A stretch of 16,132 nt of DNA from Verrucomicrobiota bacterium (GTDB lineage: Bacteria; Verrucomicrobiota; Verrucomicrobiia; Opitutales; Opitutaceae), in assembly GCA_030916665.1 (NCBI GenBank), contig JAUPWC010000067.1:1-16132 (forward strand), in the 5' to 3' direction. Both the position numbers and the translations under genes were made by a program. Positions 7,596 to 14,094 of this stretch are shown piece after piece. The notes under the pieces were generated by a model. It saw only the letters and a list, made by a program, of their open reading frames with translations, made no database searches and was not told the origin of the DNA. How positions within the stretch are numbered: position 1 is the stretch's first letter; every line of letters starts with the position of its first letter.

Positions 7596-7625
7596 AATAG
7601 GTAGGTCGCACCCCCGGGGGGTCAA
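7596..7625 (-). promoter_or_regulatory. Candidate promoter of rpoZ
   Basis: On the minus strand TTGACC (7620-7625) is followed after 17 bases by CCTATT (7596-7601), 22 bases before the rpoZ start codon. The -35 box is good (5 of 6) and the -10 box weak, so this is a suggestion only. Confidence 0.35.
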
Positions 7626-7633
7626 GGGCTAAT

Positions 7634-7662
7634 TTGTCACGACGGACGAGGGAATTTGTTTT
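7634..7662 (+). promoter_or_regulatory. Candidate promoter of cutA
   Basis: TTGTCA (7634-7639), a 17-base spacer, then TGTTTT (7657-7662), 32 bases before the cutA start. The -35 box matches the sigma-70 consensus at 5 of 6 and the -10 box at 3 of 6. It is adjacent to the divergent rpoZ candidate promoter, so the two would share a control region. Confidence 0.35.
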
Positions 7663-7694
7663 GCGGAAACCTCCGGCATGGCGAAACTTCCGGC

Positions 7695-8033
7695 ATGTTC
7701 GTGGCTTGGACAACCACCGCCCACCGCGCCGACGCCGACCGGCTGGCCAAGGGTGCGGTCGAGGCTCGGCTCGCCGCCTGCGCGCAGGTGGAAGGCCCCG
7801 TCACTTCCCACTACCATTGGGAGGGAAAACTTGAGCAGGCCGAGGAGTTTCGCGTGTGCTTCAAATACCTGCCGGCCAACGCCTCGTCGCTCAGCGCCTG
7901 GGTCCACAATCACCATCCCTACAGCGTCCCGCAGTGGATCGAGGTCAGTGCCGAAAACGTGGGTGAAAAATACTTGTCATGGGCTATGGCGAACTCTACA
8001 CCCCGACCCTTCACGCAGACAAAATCACCTTAA
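7695..8033 (+). CDS. cutA: CutA1-like divalent-cation tolerance protein
   Basis: 112 residues, the usual size of these trimeric ferredoxin-like proteins. The first ATG in the open frame is at 7656, but the family start is MFVAWTTTAHRADADRLAKG. Typical segments are EARLAACAQVEGPVTSHYHWEGKLEQAEEF near 23-52 (AACVN...S.Y.WEGK in the family), LPANASSLSAWVHNHHPYSVPQWI near 58-81, and YLSWA near 93. Homologues have been linked to copper tolerance, but the biochemical function is unsettled. It is followed after 15 bases by the small basic protein gene. No Shine-Dalgarno (CTTCCGGCATG). Confidence 0.88.
   Translation: MFVAWTTTAHRADADRLAKGAVEARLAACAQVEGPVTSHYHWEGKLEQAEEFRVCFKYLPANASSLSAWVHNHHPYSVPQWIEVSAENVGEKYLSWAMANSTPRPFTQTKSP
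7974..8002 (+). promoter_or_regulatory. Candidate internal promoter for the small basic protein
   Basis: Inside the 3' end of cutA, TTGTCA (7974-7979) is followed after 17 bases by TACACC (7997-8002), 46 bases before the next start codon. The same -35 hexamer and spacing appear in the candidate cutA promoter. The -10 match is poor, so this remains tentative. Confidence 0.25.
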
Positions 8034-8048
8034 ACCAGACACTTTATC

Positions 8049-8207
8049 ATGTCCCAGCATCCCAGTCTCAAGGCCGCCGGCGGCGGCGTGGTCGTCAAAC
8101 GCAACGTCCTCAAGCGCTTTGAGCGCGTGGCCCTTCTCAAGAAGCGCGGTCAGTGGAAGGAAGGCGACCGCGTCCAGGGTCTCCGCAAGACCAAGGCCGA
8201 CGTCTAA
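8049..8207 (+). CDS. Small basic protein of the Planctomycetes-Verrucomicrobia-Chlamydiae group
   Basis: 52 residues beginning MSQHPSLKAAGGGVVVKRNV. It carries 14 Lys/Arg against four Asp/Glu, giving it a strongly positive charge. The pattern KRNVLKRFERVALLKKRGQWKEG (residues 17-39) matches what I remember of the small basic protein family (TIGR04137), which is conserved in Verrucomicrobia and Chlamydiae; the size and charge suggest an RNA or ribosome association, but I know of no demonstrated function. Residues 20-33 could form an amphipathic helix. It starts 15 bases after cutA and is followed by a good terminator. No Shine-Dalgarno. Confidence 0.85.
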   Translation: MSQHPSLKAAGGGVVVKRNVLKRFERVALLKKRGQWKEGDRVQGLRKTKADV

Positions 8208-8229
8208 GTCACCCCACCTCTTTACCTCC

Positions 8230-8264
8230 GGGCAGGATCGCACAACGACCCTGCCCTTTTTGTT
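8230..8264 (+). terminator. Rho-independent terminator after the small basic protein
   Basis: The stem GGGCAGG (8230-8236) / CCTGCCC (8250-8256) with a 13-base loop is followed by TTTTTGTT (8257-8264). It lies 22 bases after the stop codon and just before the DedA gene, separating the two units. Confidence 0.8.
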
Positions 8265-8275
8265 GCCCATCCCCC

Positions 8276-8935
8276 ATGATCGATCTCGCGAAGAAGCTCA
8301 TCGATTTCATTCTCCACATCGACCAGCACCTGGCCGAGATCATCCGCGACTACGGGGTGTGGACCTACGCGATCCTCTTCCTGATCATCTTCGCCGAGAC
8401 CGGCCTCGTGGTCATGCCGCTGCTGCCGGGCGACTCGCTGCTCTTCGCCGCCGGCGCCTTCTGCGCCAAGCCCGAGACCGGCCTCAATGTCCACGCCATG
8501 GCCGGCCTGCTCTTCGTCGCCGCCGTGATCGGCGACACGCTCAATTACTGGATCGGCCACAAGATCGGCCCTGCCGTCTTCAAGCGCGAGGACTCGATCT
8601 GGCTGCGCAAAAAGCATCTCGATAAGGCTCACGCCTTTTTCGAGAAATATGGCGGCCGCGCCGTCATCCTCGCGCGCTTCGTGCCCATCGTGCGCACCTT
8701 CGTTCCCTTCATCGCCGGTGTCGGCTCGATGACCTACTCCCGCTTCATCGCCTACAATGTCATCGGCGGCTTCATCTGGATCTACTTCTTCACCTACGCC
8801 GGTTACCTGTTCGGCAACCAGCCCTTCGTGCAGAAGAACTTCAAGCTGGTGATTCTCGTCATCATCATCCTCTCGGTCCTGCCCATCGTCGTGGAGTTCA
8901 TCCGCGAGTGGATGAAGTCCCGCAAGAAAGCCTGA
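8276..8935 (+). CDS. DedA-family inner-membrane protein (VTT/SNARE-associated domain)
   Basis: 219 residues. DedA proteins are multi-pass inner-membrane proteins now linked to lipid flipping, including undecaprenyl phosphate and phosphatidylethanolamine transport. The sequence shows the family motifs in order: FAETGLVVMPLLPGDSLLFAAG near 37-58 (acidic residue plus PxPGD), a second hydrophobic region LLFVAAVIGDTLNYWIGHKIG near 76-96, then GGRAVILARFVPIVRTFVPFIAGVGSM near 125-151 with the conserved arginines, and hydrophobic segments near 160-180 and 192-208. It ends in a basic cytoplasmic tail, EWMKSRKKA. The ATG is preceded by CCCCC and lacks a Shine-Dalgarno. Three hairpins lie downstream. 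Confidence 0.93.
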   Translation: MIDLAKKLIDFILHIDQHLAEIIRDYGVWTYAILFLIIFAETGLVVMPLLPGDSLLFAAGAFCAKPETGLNVHAMAGLLFVAAVIGDTLNYWIGHKIGPAVFKREDSIWLRKKHLDKAHAFFEKYGGRAVILARFVPIVRTFVPFIAGVGSMTYSRFIAYNVIGGFIWIYFFTYAGYLFGNQPFVQKNFKLVILVIIILSVLPIVVEFIREWMKSRKKA

Positions 8936-8941
8936 GCTGGC

Positions 8942-9010
8942 GCCCGCGCTCCACGCGGGCCGGCTCGGAATTATTTGGAGCCGGGGTGCCCTCACCCCGG
9001 TTTTTGTTTT
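8942..9010 (+). terminator. Terminator with overlapping upstream hairpins, dedA-pfp interval
   Basis: The last stem, CCGGGGTG/CACCCCGG (8981-9000), with a four-base loop and TTTTTGTTTT (9001-9010), is a textbook intrinsic terminator for dedA. Upstream are two further stems: GCCCGCG/CGCGGGC (8942-8960) and CCGGCTC/GAGCCGG (8960-8966 with 8978-8984). The second shares bases 8981-8984 with the terminator stem, so the two cannot form together. Confidence 0.8.
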
Positions 9011-9123
9011 CGTGCGTCCAGTCCGCCGCCCTCCCCATTTCTTGCCAAGTCCGTGCCATAAGCGGATTCCCGGTTGCCTCCACGCGCCCGGCCGTGGCAC
9101 GTTTCCCGCTCCCTTTTCCACCT

Positions 9124-10356
9124 ATGAGCCAGACCAAGAAGAAAGTCGCCATCCTCACCGCCGGCGGTCACGCCCCCTGCCTCAGCGCCGCCACCGGACA
9201 ACTCATCGTCCACTACACGCAGCAGTGCCCCGACTGGGAGATCATCTGCTACCGTTCCGGCTACAAGGGCCTCCTCCTTGGCCAGAGCTACCCGGTCACC
9301 CCCGAGGTCCGCGCCCAGGCCGCCGGCCTGAAAAACTACGGCGGCAGCGTCATCGGCAACAGCCGCGTCAAGCTCACCAACGTCAAGGACGCCGTGAAGC
9401 GCGGCCTCATCAAGGAAGGCCAGCACCCGCTCGAGGTCGCCGCCGCCCAGCTCGAAAAGGACGGCATCGACATCCTCCACACCATCGGCGGCGACGACAC
9501 CAACACGACGGCCGCCGACCTCGCCGCCCACCTCCAGAAGCACAACTACAAGCTCAACGTCATCGGCCTGCCCAAAACGATCGACAACGACATCATCCCC
9601 ATCCGCCAGAGCCTCGGCGCCGTCACCGCCGCCGAGCAGGGCGCGAAGTTCTTCCGCAACGTCGTCACCGAGCTCGGCGCCTCCGGCCGCATGCTCATCG
9701 TGCACGAGGTCATGGGCCGCAACTGCGGCTGGCTCACCGCCGCCACCGCCCGCGATTACCAAAAGAGCCTCGCCAACCAGCCCTGGGTCCCCGGCCTCGG
9801 CGTGACCAAGCAGCGCTATTCCGTCCACGGCCTCTACATTCCCGAGATGGCCCTCGACATCGAGGCCGAGGCGAAGCGCCTCAAGGCCCTCATGGACAGC
9901 CAGGGCAACATCAACATCTTCATCAGCGAGGGTGCCGGCCTCGAGGAAATCATCGCCGAGCTGACCGCCAGCGGCCAGGAAGTCGCCCGCGACGCCTTCG
10001 GCCACGTCCGCCTCGACACGATCAACCCCGGCAAATGGTTCGCCGAGCAGTTCGCCAAGAAGCTGGGTGCCGAGAAGGTGCTCGTGCAGAAGAGCGGTTA
10101 CTTCGCCCGCTCCGCCCCCTGCAACGATGCCGACTTCAAGCTCATCGACGCCTGCGTGCTGAAGGCTATCGAGTGTGCCAAGAGCGGCGTCACCGGCCTC
10201 ATCGGTCACGATGAGGAGCGCGGCAACGAGCTCCGCGCGATCGAATTCCCCCGCATCAAGGGCGGCAAGGCCTTCGACGTCACGCAGCCCTGGTTCCAGG
10301 ACCTCCTCAAGGAAATCGGCCAGCCGATGACCAAGGTTGTGCATGTGAAGCACTGA
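9124..10356 (+). CDS. pfp: Pyrophosphate-dependent 6-phosphofructokinase
   Basis: 410 residues. The enzyme interconverts fructose 6-phosphate and fructose 1,6-bisphosphate, probably with PPi instead of ATP. The donor choice is read from two places: GGDDTN at 122-127, where PPi enzymes carry a second Asp and ATP enzymes usually Gly, and PKTIDND at 150-156, with Lys in place of the Gly of ATP enzymes. MGRNCGWL at 197-204 is the substrate-binding MGRxxGxLA region. The N-terminal loop reads AGGHAPCLSA (13-22) instead of the more usual GGxAPGxN; I recall an APCLS loop in some PPi-PFK clades. The start codon has a C/T-rich leader, CTTTTCCACCT, and no Shine-Dalgarno. It is likely monocistronic, with terminators on both sides. 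Confidence 0.92.
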   Translation: MSQTKKKVAILTAGGHAPCLSAATGQLIVHYTQQCPDWEIICYRSGYKGLLLGQSYPVTPEVRAQAAGLKNYGGSVIGNSRVKLTNVKDAVKRGLIKEGQHPLEVAAAQLEKDGIDILHTIGGDDTNTTAADLAAHLQKHNYKLNVIGLPKTIDNDIIPIRQSLGAVTAAEQGAKFFRNVVTELGASGRMLIVHEVMGRNCGWLTAATARDYQKSLANQPWVPGLGVTKQRYSVHGLYIPEMALDIEAEAKRLKALMDSQGNINIFISEGAGLEEIIAELTASGQEVARDAFGHVRLDTINPGKWFAEQFAKKLGAEKVLVQKSGYFARSAPCNDADFKLIDACVLKAIECAKSGVTGLIGHDEERGNELRAIEFPRIKGGKAFDVTQPWFQDLLKEIGQPMTKVVHVKH

Positions 10357-10382
10357 TCGGCTTCGCAACTCTTGGAAACACG

Positions 10383-10411
10383 AAGGCCGGCATGCGCCGG
10401 CCTTTTCTTTT
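10383..10411 (+). terminator. Rho-independent terminator after pfp
   Basis: The stem AAGGCCGGC (10383-10391) / GCCGGCCTT (10396-10404) with a four-base loop is followed by TTCTTTT, 26 bases after the pfp stop. Confidence 0.85.
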
Positions 10412-10518
10412 GCTGGCCTGCCAGCCGTAGCCACTCGTCGTTGACCTTGGGAGATTAACACCGCCCCGCACCAAGCTAAAGGTCGGCTGAGTTCGGCCTC
10501 GCTCCGCTCGGCGAAGGC

Positions 10519-10593
10519 TGGTGCGAATGCCGGGAGTCGAACCCGGATCAATAGCTTCGGAGGCTACTACACTATCCATTGTGCTACATTCGC
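10519..10593 (-). tRNA. tRNA-Arg, anticodon CCG, CCA encoded
   Basis: A complete cloverleaf can be folded on the minus strand. The acceptor stem is GCGAATG/CATTCGC, the D stem GCAC/GTGT, and the anticodon stem GTAGC/GCTAT with loop CTCCGAA, giving anticodon CCG (complement of 10558-10560), which reads CGG codons. The T arm is CCGGG-TTCGACT-CCCGG. The discriminator base is A (10522) and the CCA end is encoded (10519-10521). The gene stands alone between pfp and a repeat-rich spacer. I could not assign a promoter. Confidence 0.96.
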
Positions 10594-10971
10594 AGGGAAC
10601 AGGCCGGACAGCTTTCGCCGCCGGCCCGGAAGTTCAAGCCGGTTTTGTGGAAGTCTGACTCAAACCGTTTTAGCCACGGAAGGCACAAAACACTTCACGG
10701 ATAAGTCGGCAGTTTGGCTTTTGCGCCTTTTGCGCCTTCTGTGGCCAACCTGCCTTGGTTTTCGCTCGTTCTCCGCGCCTTCTGAGACCTCTGTGTTAAA
10801 TCCGGCTCGACGCCCCAACCGGAGGATTCGCTTTGCCTCGCTAAGAACCCGTCAAATCCGGCCGGCAAAACCGCCCTCCGCAAACCCGCCGGAGCGTTTT
10901 ACCCGGAGCTTACCCGTTTCGACGTTTCCGGACTCGCGCCGCCCTGATTCGGTGTCGTTAACTTCGGCATC
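10594..10971. other. 378-base non-coding spacer between tRNA-Arg and the BamE-like gene
   Basis: No open frame here has coding character. The spacer contains the 9-base-unit inverted repeat (10672-10745), a degenerate relative (10771-10797: CTCCGCGCC, TTCTGAGAC, CTCTGTGTT), and C-rich unique sequence up to the next start. The tRNA promoter should lie around 10600-10650 on the minus strand. A TTGAAC hexamer is visible near there but without a convincing -10 box. Confidence 0.6.
10672..10745. repeat. Inverted repeat built from 9-base units, second copy of the architecture
   Basis: The left arm has three 9-base units, AGCCACGGA, AGGCACAAA and ACACTTCAC (10672-10698). After 20 bases the right arm has TTTTGCGCC twice in tandem and TTCTGTGGC (10719-10745). 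The outer two units pair at 8 of 9 positions each; the innermost does not. The geometry (three units, short loop, three units, ending in GTGG) is that of the element before aroQ, although the unit sequences differ. Confidence 0.7.
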
Positions 10972-11391
10972 GTGCTGCTGCGCCTTTTCATCCTCTGCCT
11001 CGCTTTGGTCACCTCTCTCTCGGCGGAGCAAACCTGGGCGCAACTCAAGGTCGGCATGGACGCCGAGAAAGCCATGGAGCTGCTGGGCGAGCCCGTTTCC
11101 GTCCGCCGCGGCCGTGGCTTCGAGACTTGGATCTACGACCAAGGTGCCGAGGTGCTGGTCTTTTCTGTTGTCGTCGGCTGGACGGCTCCGGCTTCCAGCT
11201 GTCTGAAGTCCCTCAGCCATGATGTTTGGGCGGCCAAGCCCGGTGGAAACTTCCACAAGACCCTCGCCTCGGTCGTGAACAAGGCCGTCATGGCCAAGGC
11301 CCCGGTGTCTGCCAAGGCCGCCCCTGCGACGGTTGCGGCCGCTGCCGGCATGGGCTACGAGGAATATCTGGCAACGCTCGCGCGCCCGTAG
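10972..11391 (+). CDS. Small secreted protein with a BamE/SmpA-like domain, unknown function
   Basis: 139 residues starting at GTG. Residues 1-18 form a signal peptide (one Arg, then a hydrophobic run, likely cleavage after SLSA at 15-18). No lipobox is present, since C9 is preceded by FIL. The stretch WAQLKVGMDAEKAMELLGEPVSVRRGRGFETWIYDQGAEVLVF (about 22-64) resembles the BamE/SmpA repeat pattern (LKxGMxxxxVxxLLGxPxxxxxxxxxxxWxY). BamE itself is a lipoprotein of the outer-membrane barrel assembly machine; the missing lipobox and the Ala-rich C-terminal half (PVSAKAAPATVAAAAG) argue that this is only a domain relative. It could equally be a periplasmic protein of another role. Confidence 0.6.
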   Translation: MLLRLFILCLALVTSLSAEQTWAQLKVGMDAEKAMELLGEPVSVRRGRGFETWIYDQGAEVLVFSVVVGWTAPASSCLKSLSHDVWAAKPGGNFHKTLASVVNKAVMAKAPVSAKAAPATVAAAAGMGYEEYLATLARP

Positions 11392-11412
11392 GTCTGAGCG
11401 CGTTTCGAAACT

Positions 11413-11437
11413 TGTGGGGCAGCGAGCTTGTTCGCGC
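11413..11437. repeat. Degenerate REP-like half element
   Basis: TGTGGGGCAGCGAGCTTG followed by TTCGCGC matches the left arm of the REP-like palindrome at 14872, with a two-base insertion and a couple of substitutions. Bases 11442-11452 (AGCTGTGCCCG) can pair back with part of it, as an imperfect hairpin. It lies in the 168-base gap between the BamE-like and Gfo/Idh genes. Confidence 0.4.
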
Positions 11438-11559
11438 CCAAGCTGTGCCCGCAAACGGGCTGTCCACCAGCGAATCGGTCTGCGCGCGTCATCGCGCGGA
11501 TAGCATTCGCCTTGTTCGAGGCCGTCGGCATGGTGTCGGCGCACCCCTGCCCCACACCC

Positions 11560-12909
11560 ATGAACCGCCGCACGTTTGTCTCGTCCCTTGCGCTGGCTGG
11601 CGCCGCCGTCGCCACGTCCCGCCGCCTCCATGCCGCTTCCGCCCAGCCTCGCCTCAAGATCGGCGTCATCGGCTGCGGCTGGTATGGCGGCGTCAACCTC
11701 GGCGTCTTTGCCCGCTGCGCGTCGCTGCAAGTCGTCGCCCTCGCCGACCCCAACCCAGGCTCCCTCGCGACCACCCGAAAGCAGGTGGCCGGCATCCAGA
11801 GCGAGGTGCCGCGAACCTACGCCGATTACCGCGAGATGCTCGCGGCCGGCGGCTGTGAGGTCGTCATCGTCGCCCCACCCGACCACTGGCACGCCCTGCC
11901 GGCCATCGCGGCCATGCAGACGGGCTTGGATGTTTATCTCGAGAAGCCCGTCGGTGTGGACGTGATCGAAGGCGAGGCGCTGGTCGCCGCCGCGCGCAAA
12001 TACAAACGCACGGTCCAGGTGAACACCCAGCGCCGCAGCTGCCCGCTCTTCATCGAGGTCCGCGAAAAATACCTCGCCAGCGGCCGGCTGGGAAAGATCG
12101 GCCTCGTCGAGGCCTACAGCTACCTGCAAGGCCGCCCGACCGGCCTCATCGCCGAGGCGCCCGTGCCCGACGGATTCGACTACGAACTGTGGGCCGGACC
12201 GGCCCCGAGGCTGCCTTACCGCGCGCGGTTTGCCGACCGCGGCTGGCGCGCCTTCCAAGAATACGGCAACGGTCAGATCGGCGACCTCGGTGTCCACACG
12301 ATCGACAAGGTGCGCTGGCTCCTCGGTCTCGGCTGGCCCGAATCCATCGTGTCCACCGGCGGCATCCTCGCCGACCAGCCGCCCTACAGCGCCACGATCA
12401 CCGACACCCAGCGCAGCGTGTTCCGCTACCCCGGCCTCAACGTGAGCTGGGAACACCGCACGTGGGGCATCTCACCCATTCCGCAGCGCCATTGGAGTGA
12501 CCAGTGGGGGGCGCGCCTCATCGGCGACAAGGGCACGCTCAATCTCTCGAGCTACGAATACGTCTTCACCCCGGCCGGGAAGGGCGCCGTGGAGGGCCGG
12601 AACCTGTTCTCCCAGAGCGGCGACCTCGTGAACCTCGATTTTAACGGCAACGTCTATGAGGAGACCGAGAACCGGCATGTGCTGGATTTCCTGCGTTGCC
12701 GCGAGACGGGCGAGCGGCCGGTGGCCGACATCGAGCAGGGCCACCTCTCCAGCGCCGTCTGCGAACTCGCCAACCTCTCCCTCGATCTCGGCCGCCCGGT
12801 CGCCTACGACCCGAAGACCCGCACCGTGCCCGGCGACGCCGAGGCCACGCGCCGCCTCGCGCGCCCCTACCGCGGCCCGTGGACGCATCCCGACCCGAAC
12901 AAGGTCTGA
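11560..12909 (+). CDS. Tat-exported Gfo/Idh/MocA-family oxidoreductase
   Basis: 449 residues. The N-terminus MNRRTFVSSLALAGAAVATS has the twin-arginine motif (NRRTFV) and an A-rich hydrophobic core, so the folded protein is probably exported with its NAD(P) bound; cleavage is likely near HAASA (24-28). The Rossmann fold starts with IGVIGCGWYG near 34-43, then LADPNPG near 61-67. The EKP motif with its catalytic lysine is at 128-130, and GDLGVHTID at 241-249 supplies the usual His/Asp pair. Family members oxidise or reduce sugar hydroxyls. The DUF1080 gene 46 bases downstream suggests a role in 3-keto-sugar chemistry. Start chosen for the Tat signal; the frame is open further upstream without features. 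ATG preceded by CACCC, no Shine-Dalgarno. Confidence 0.9.
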   Translation: MNRRTFVSSLALAGAAVATSRRLHAASAQPRLKIGVIGCGWYGGVNLGVFARCASLQVVALADPNPGSLATTRKQVAGIQSEVPRTYADYREMLAAGGCEVVIVAPPDHWHALPAIAAMQTGLDVYLEKPVGVDVIEGEALVAAARKYKRTVQVNTQRRSCPLFIEVREKYLASGRLGKIGLVEAYSYLQGRPTGLIAEAPVPDGFDYELWAGPAPRLPYRARFADRGWRAFQEYGNGQIGDLGVHTIDKVRWLLGLGWPESIVSTGGILADQPPYSATITDTQRSVFRYPGLNVSWEHRTWGISPIPQRHWSDQWGARLIGDKGTLNLSSYEYVFTPAGKGAVEGRNLFSQSGDLVNLDFNGNVYEETENRHVLDFLRCRETGERPVADIEQGHLSSAVCELANLSLDLGRPVAYDPKTRTVPGDAEATRRLARPYRGPWTHPDPNKV

Positions 12910-12955
12910 GCCCCGCTTGGCAAATCGCCCGAATCACCCATCCTGTCGCACTCCC

Positions 12956-13738
12956 ATGAAATCCCCCGCCCGCCTCCTCGTTGCCTTCGTTGTCCTCAGC
13001 TTGGGTTCACTCCGGCTGTTTTCTGCCGAGGACGGCTGGATTTCCCTCTTCAACGGCACGGACCTGACCGGTTGGACCCCGAAGTTCGCCAAGCACCCGC
13101 TCGGCGTGAACTACGCCGACACGTTCCGCGTCGAGGACGGCATCATCAAGGTCGCCTACGACAAGTATGGCAAATTCGACAAGCAGTTCGGCCACCTCTA
13201 CACCAATCTGCCTTACTCACGCTATATCCTGCGCCTCGAATACCGCTTCACCGGCACGCCGATGGCCGACGCCCCGTCCTGGGCCGGCCGCAACAGCGGA
13301 GTCATGATCCATGCCGCCTCGCCGCTCTCAATGAGCGTCGCGCAGGAATGGCCCGTGAGCATGGAGGTCCAGTTTCTCTGCACCGACACCAAGGCCGGAC
13401 GCCAGACCGGCAACGCCTGCACGCCCGGCACCCACCTCGAACTCGACGGCAAGCTCACGACCGCCCACATCATCGACGCCAAGAATAGCACGCTCTCCCC
13501 GATGGAGGAGTGGGTCGCCGTCGAGGTCGAGGTCCGCGGCCACGATGAAATCATCCACCGCATCAACGGCGTCGAAGTACTGCGCTACCGGCATCCGCAG
13601 CTCGACCCGAAGGACGCCGACGCCCAGCGGCTGCTCGCCGCGGGCGCGCCGTTGCTGCTCTCCTCCGGCCACATCGCCCTGCAGGCCGAATCCCAACCCG
13701 TCTGGTTCCGCAACATCCGGCTGAAGGTGCTGCCCTGA
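12956..13738 (+). CDS. DUF1080 (3-keto-disaccharide hydrolase type) secreted protein
   Basis: 260 residues. Signal peptide at 1-23 (MKSPARLLVAFVVLSLGSLRLFSA, cut before EDGW). The remainder is one DUF1080 concanavalin-like beta-sandwich: SLFNGTDLTGW near 29-39, the RNSGVMIHA segment near 110 (NSGIYLR in the family), SMEVQFL near 129-135 (YEIQIL), the region HLELDGK near 161, EEWVAVEVEVRGHDEIIHRINGVEV near 184-208, and a closing GHIALQAESQPVWFRNIRLKVL. Members have been shown to act on 3-keto-glycosides produced by Gfo/Idh dehydrogenases. The upstream Tat oxidoreductase, 46 bases away, is the probable partner, and both are predicted periplasmic. The exact substrate cannot be read from the sequence. 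The 3' end is seven bases from the converging DUF6172 gene. Confidence 0.9.
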   Translation: MKSPARLLVAFVVLSLGSLRLFSAEDGWISLFNGTDLTGWTPKFAKHPLGVNYADTFRVEDGIIKVAYDKYGKFDKQFGHLYTNLPYSRYILRLEYRFTGTPMADAPSWAGRNSGVMIHAASPLSMSVAQEWPVSMEVQFLCTDTKAGRQTGNACTPGTHLELDGKLTTAHIIDAKNSTLSPMEEWVAVEVEVRGHDEIIHRINGVEVLRYRHPQLDPKDADAQRLLAAGAPLLLSSGHIALQAESQPVWFRNIRLKVLP

Positions 13739-13745
13739 AAATGGC

Positions 13746-14033
13746 TCACCCGCCAGAGCCGCGCTGGGCCGGCACGGCCTCGATCTCGACATAAACGGCG
13801 GTCGCGCCCGTCTGCGCCACGGTGTCGATGGTGATGGCCACTTCCCTGAGCGGCCGCGATTCGGCCTCCTCCGCGCCAAGGCCAACGCGGCACAGGAATT
13901 CCCATTGCTTGAAACCCTCGGGCACCGGCTTCCGGCGGCAGCGCCGCACGTATTTGTTGATCTCGTGGCGGATTTTGTCGCGCACACGGGCATCGTCCTT
14001 GCCGGGAGCCTGCAGGGGAAAGGTCTTCTTCAT
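13746..14033 (-). CDS. DUF6172-family small protein
   Basis: 95 residues. MKKTFPLQAPGKDDARVRDKIRHEINKYVRRCRRKPVPEGFKQWEF followed by a short acidic region and a C-terminal VAITIDTVAQTGATAVYVEIEAVP resembles what I remember of DUF6172 (MKKTFPL start, HEVKKYLKRERxKxLPEGxxxWxFxCxxG core). The first half is basic and helical, the second half beta-rich. No catalytic motif or known role. It lies downstream of the nuclease-like gene on the same strand, separated by a 61-base gap that contains a perfect hairpin, so the two may be cotranscribed. No clear Shine-Dalgarno. Confidence 0.7.
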   Translation of the reverse strand: MKKTFPLQAPGKDDARVRDKIRHEINKYVRRCRRKPVPEGFKQWEFLCRVGLGAEEAESRPLREVAITIDTVAQTGATAVYVEIEAVPAQRGSGG

Positions 14034-14062
14034 CTGACCGCCATCGTCGCGCGCCCTCCCGG

Positions 14063-14084
14063 CGACACAATGAGAATTGTGTCG
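14063..14084. other. Perfect 9-bp hairpin between the nuclease-like gene and DUF6172
   Basis: CGACACAAT (14063-14071), loop GAGA on the + strand (TCTC on the transcribed minus strand), and ATTGTGTCG (14076-14084) are exact reverse complements. There is no T-run after either arm, so it is not a standard terminator. It is the most A/T-rich stem in a GC-rich neighbourhood and could be an operator or a processing site. Confidence 0.6.
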
Positions 14085-14094
14085 GGCTGGCGGA

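Noticed and set aside
10490..10518. Possible terminator just past the tRNA 3' end (TTCGGCCTCGCTCCGCTCGGCGAA)
   Set aside because: It looks palindromic by eye, but the inner bases do not pair and no T-run follows on the minus strand.
8992..10551. 519-residue open frame on the minus strand opposite pfp
   Set aside because: It is the antisense shadow of a strongly recognisable phosphofructokinase; the translation is Val/Ala/Asp/Gly repetitive without domains and it also crosses the tRNA gene.
10852..12456. 534-residue open frame on the minus strand opposite the Gfo/Idh gene
   Set aside because: Low-complexity antisense translation typical of GC-rich coding DNA; the + strand has clear Tat and Rossmann motifs.
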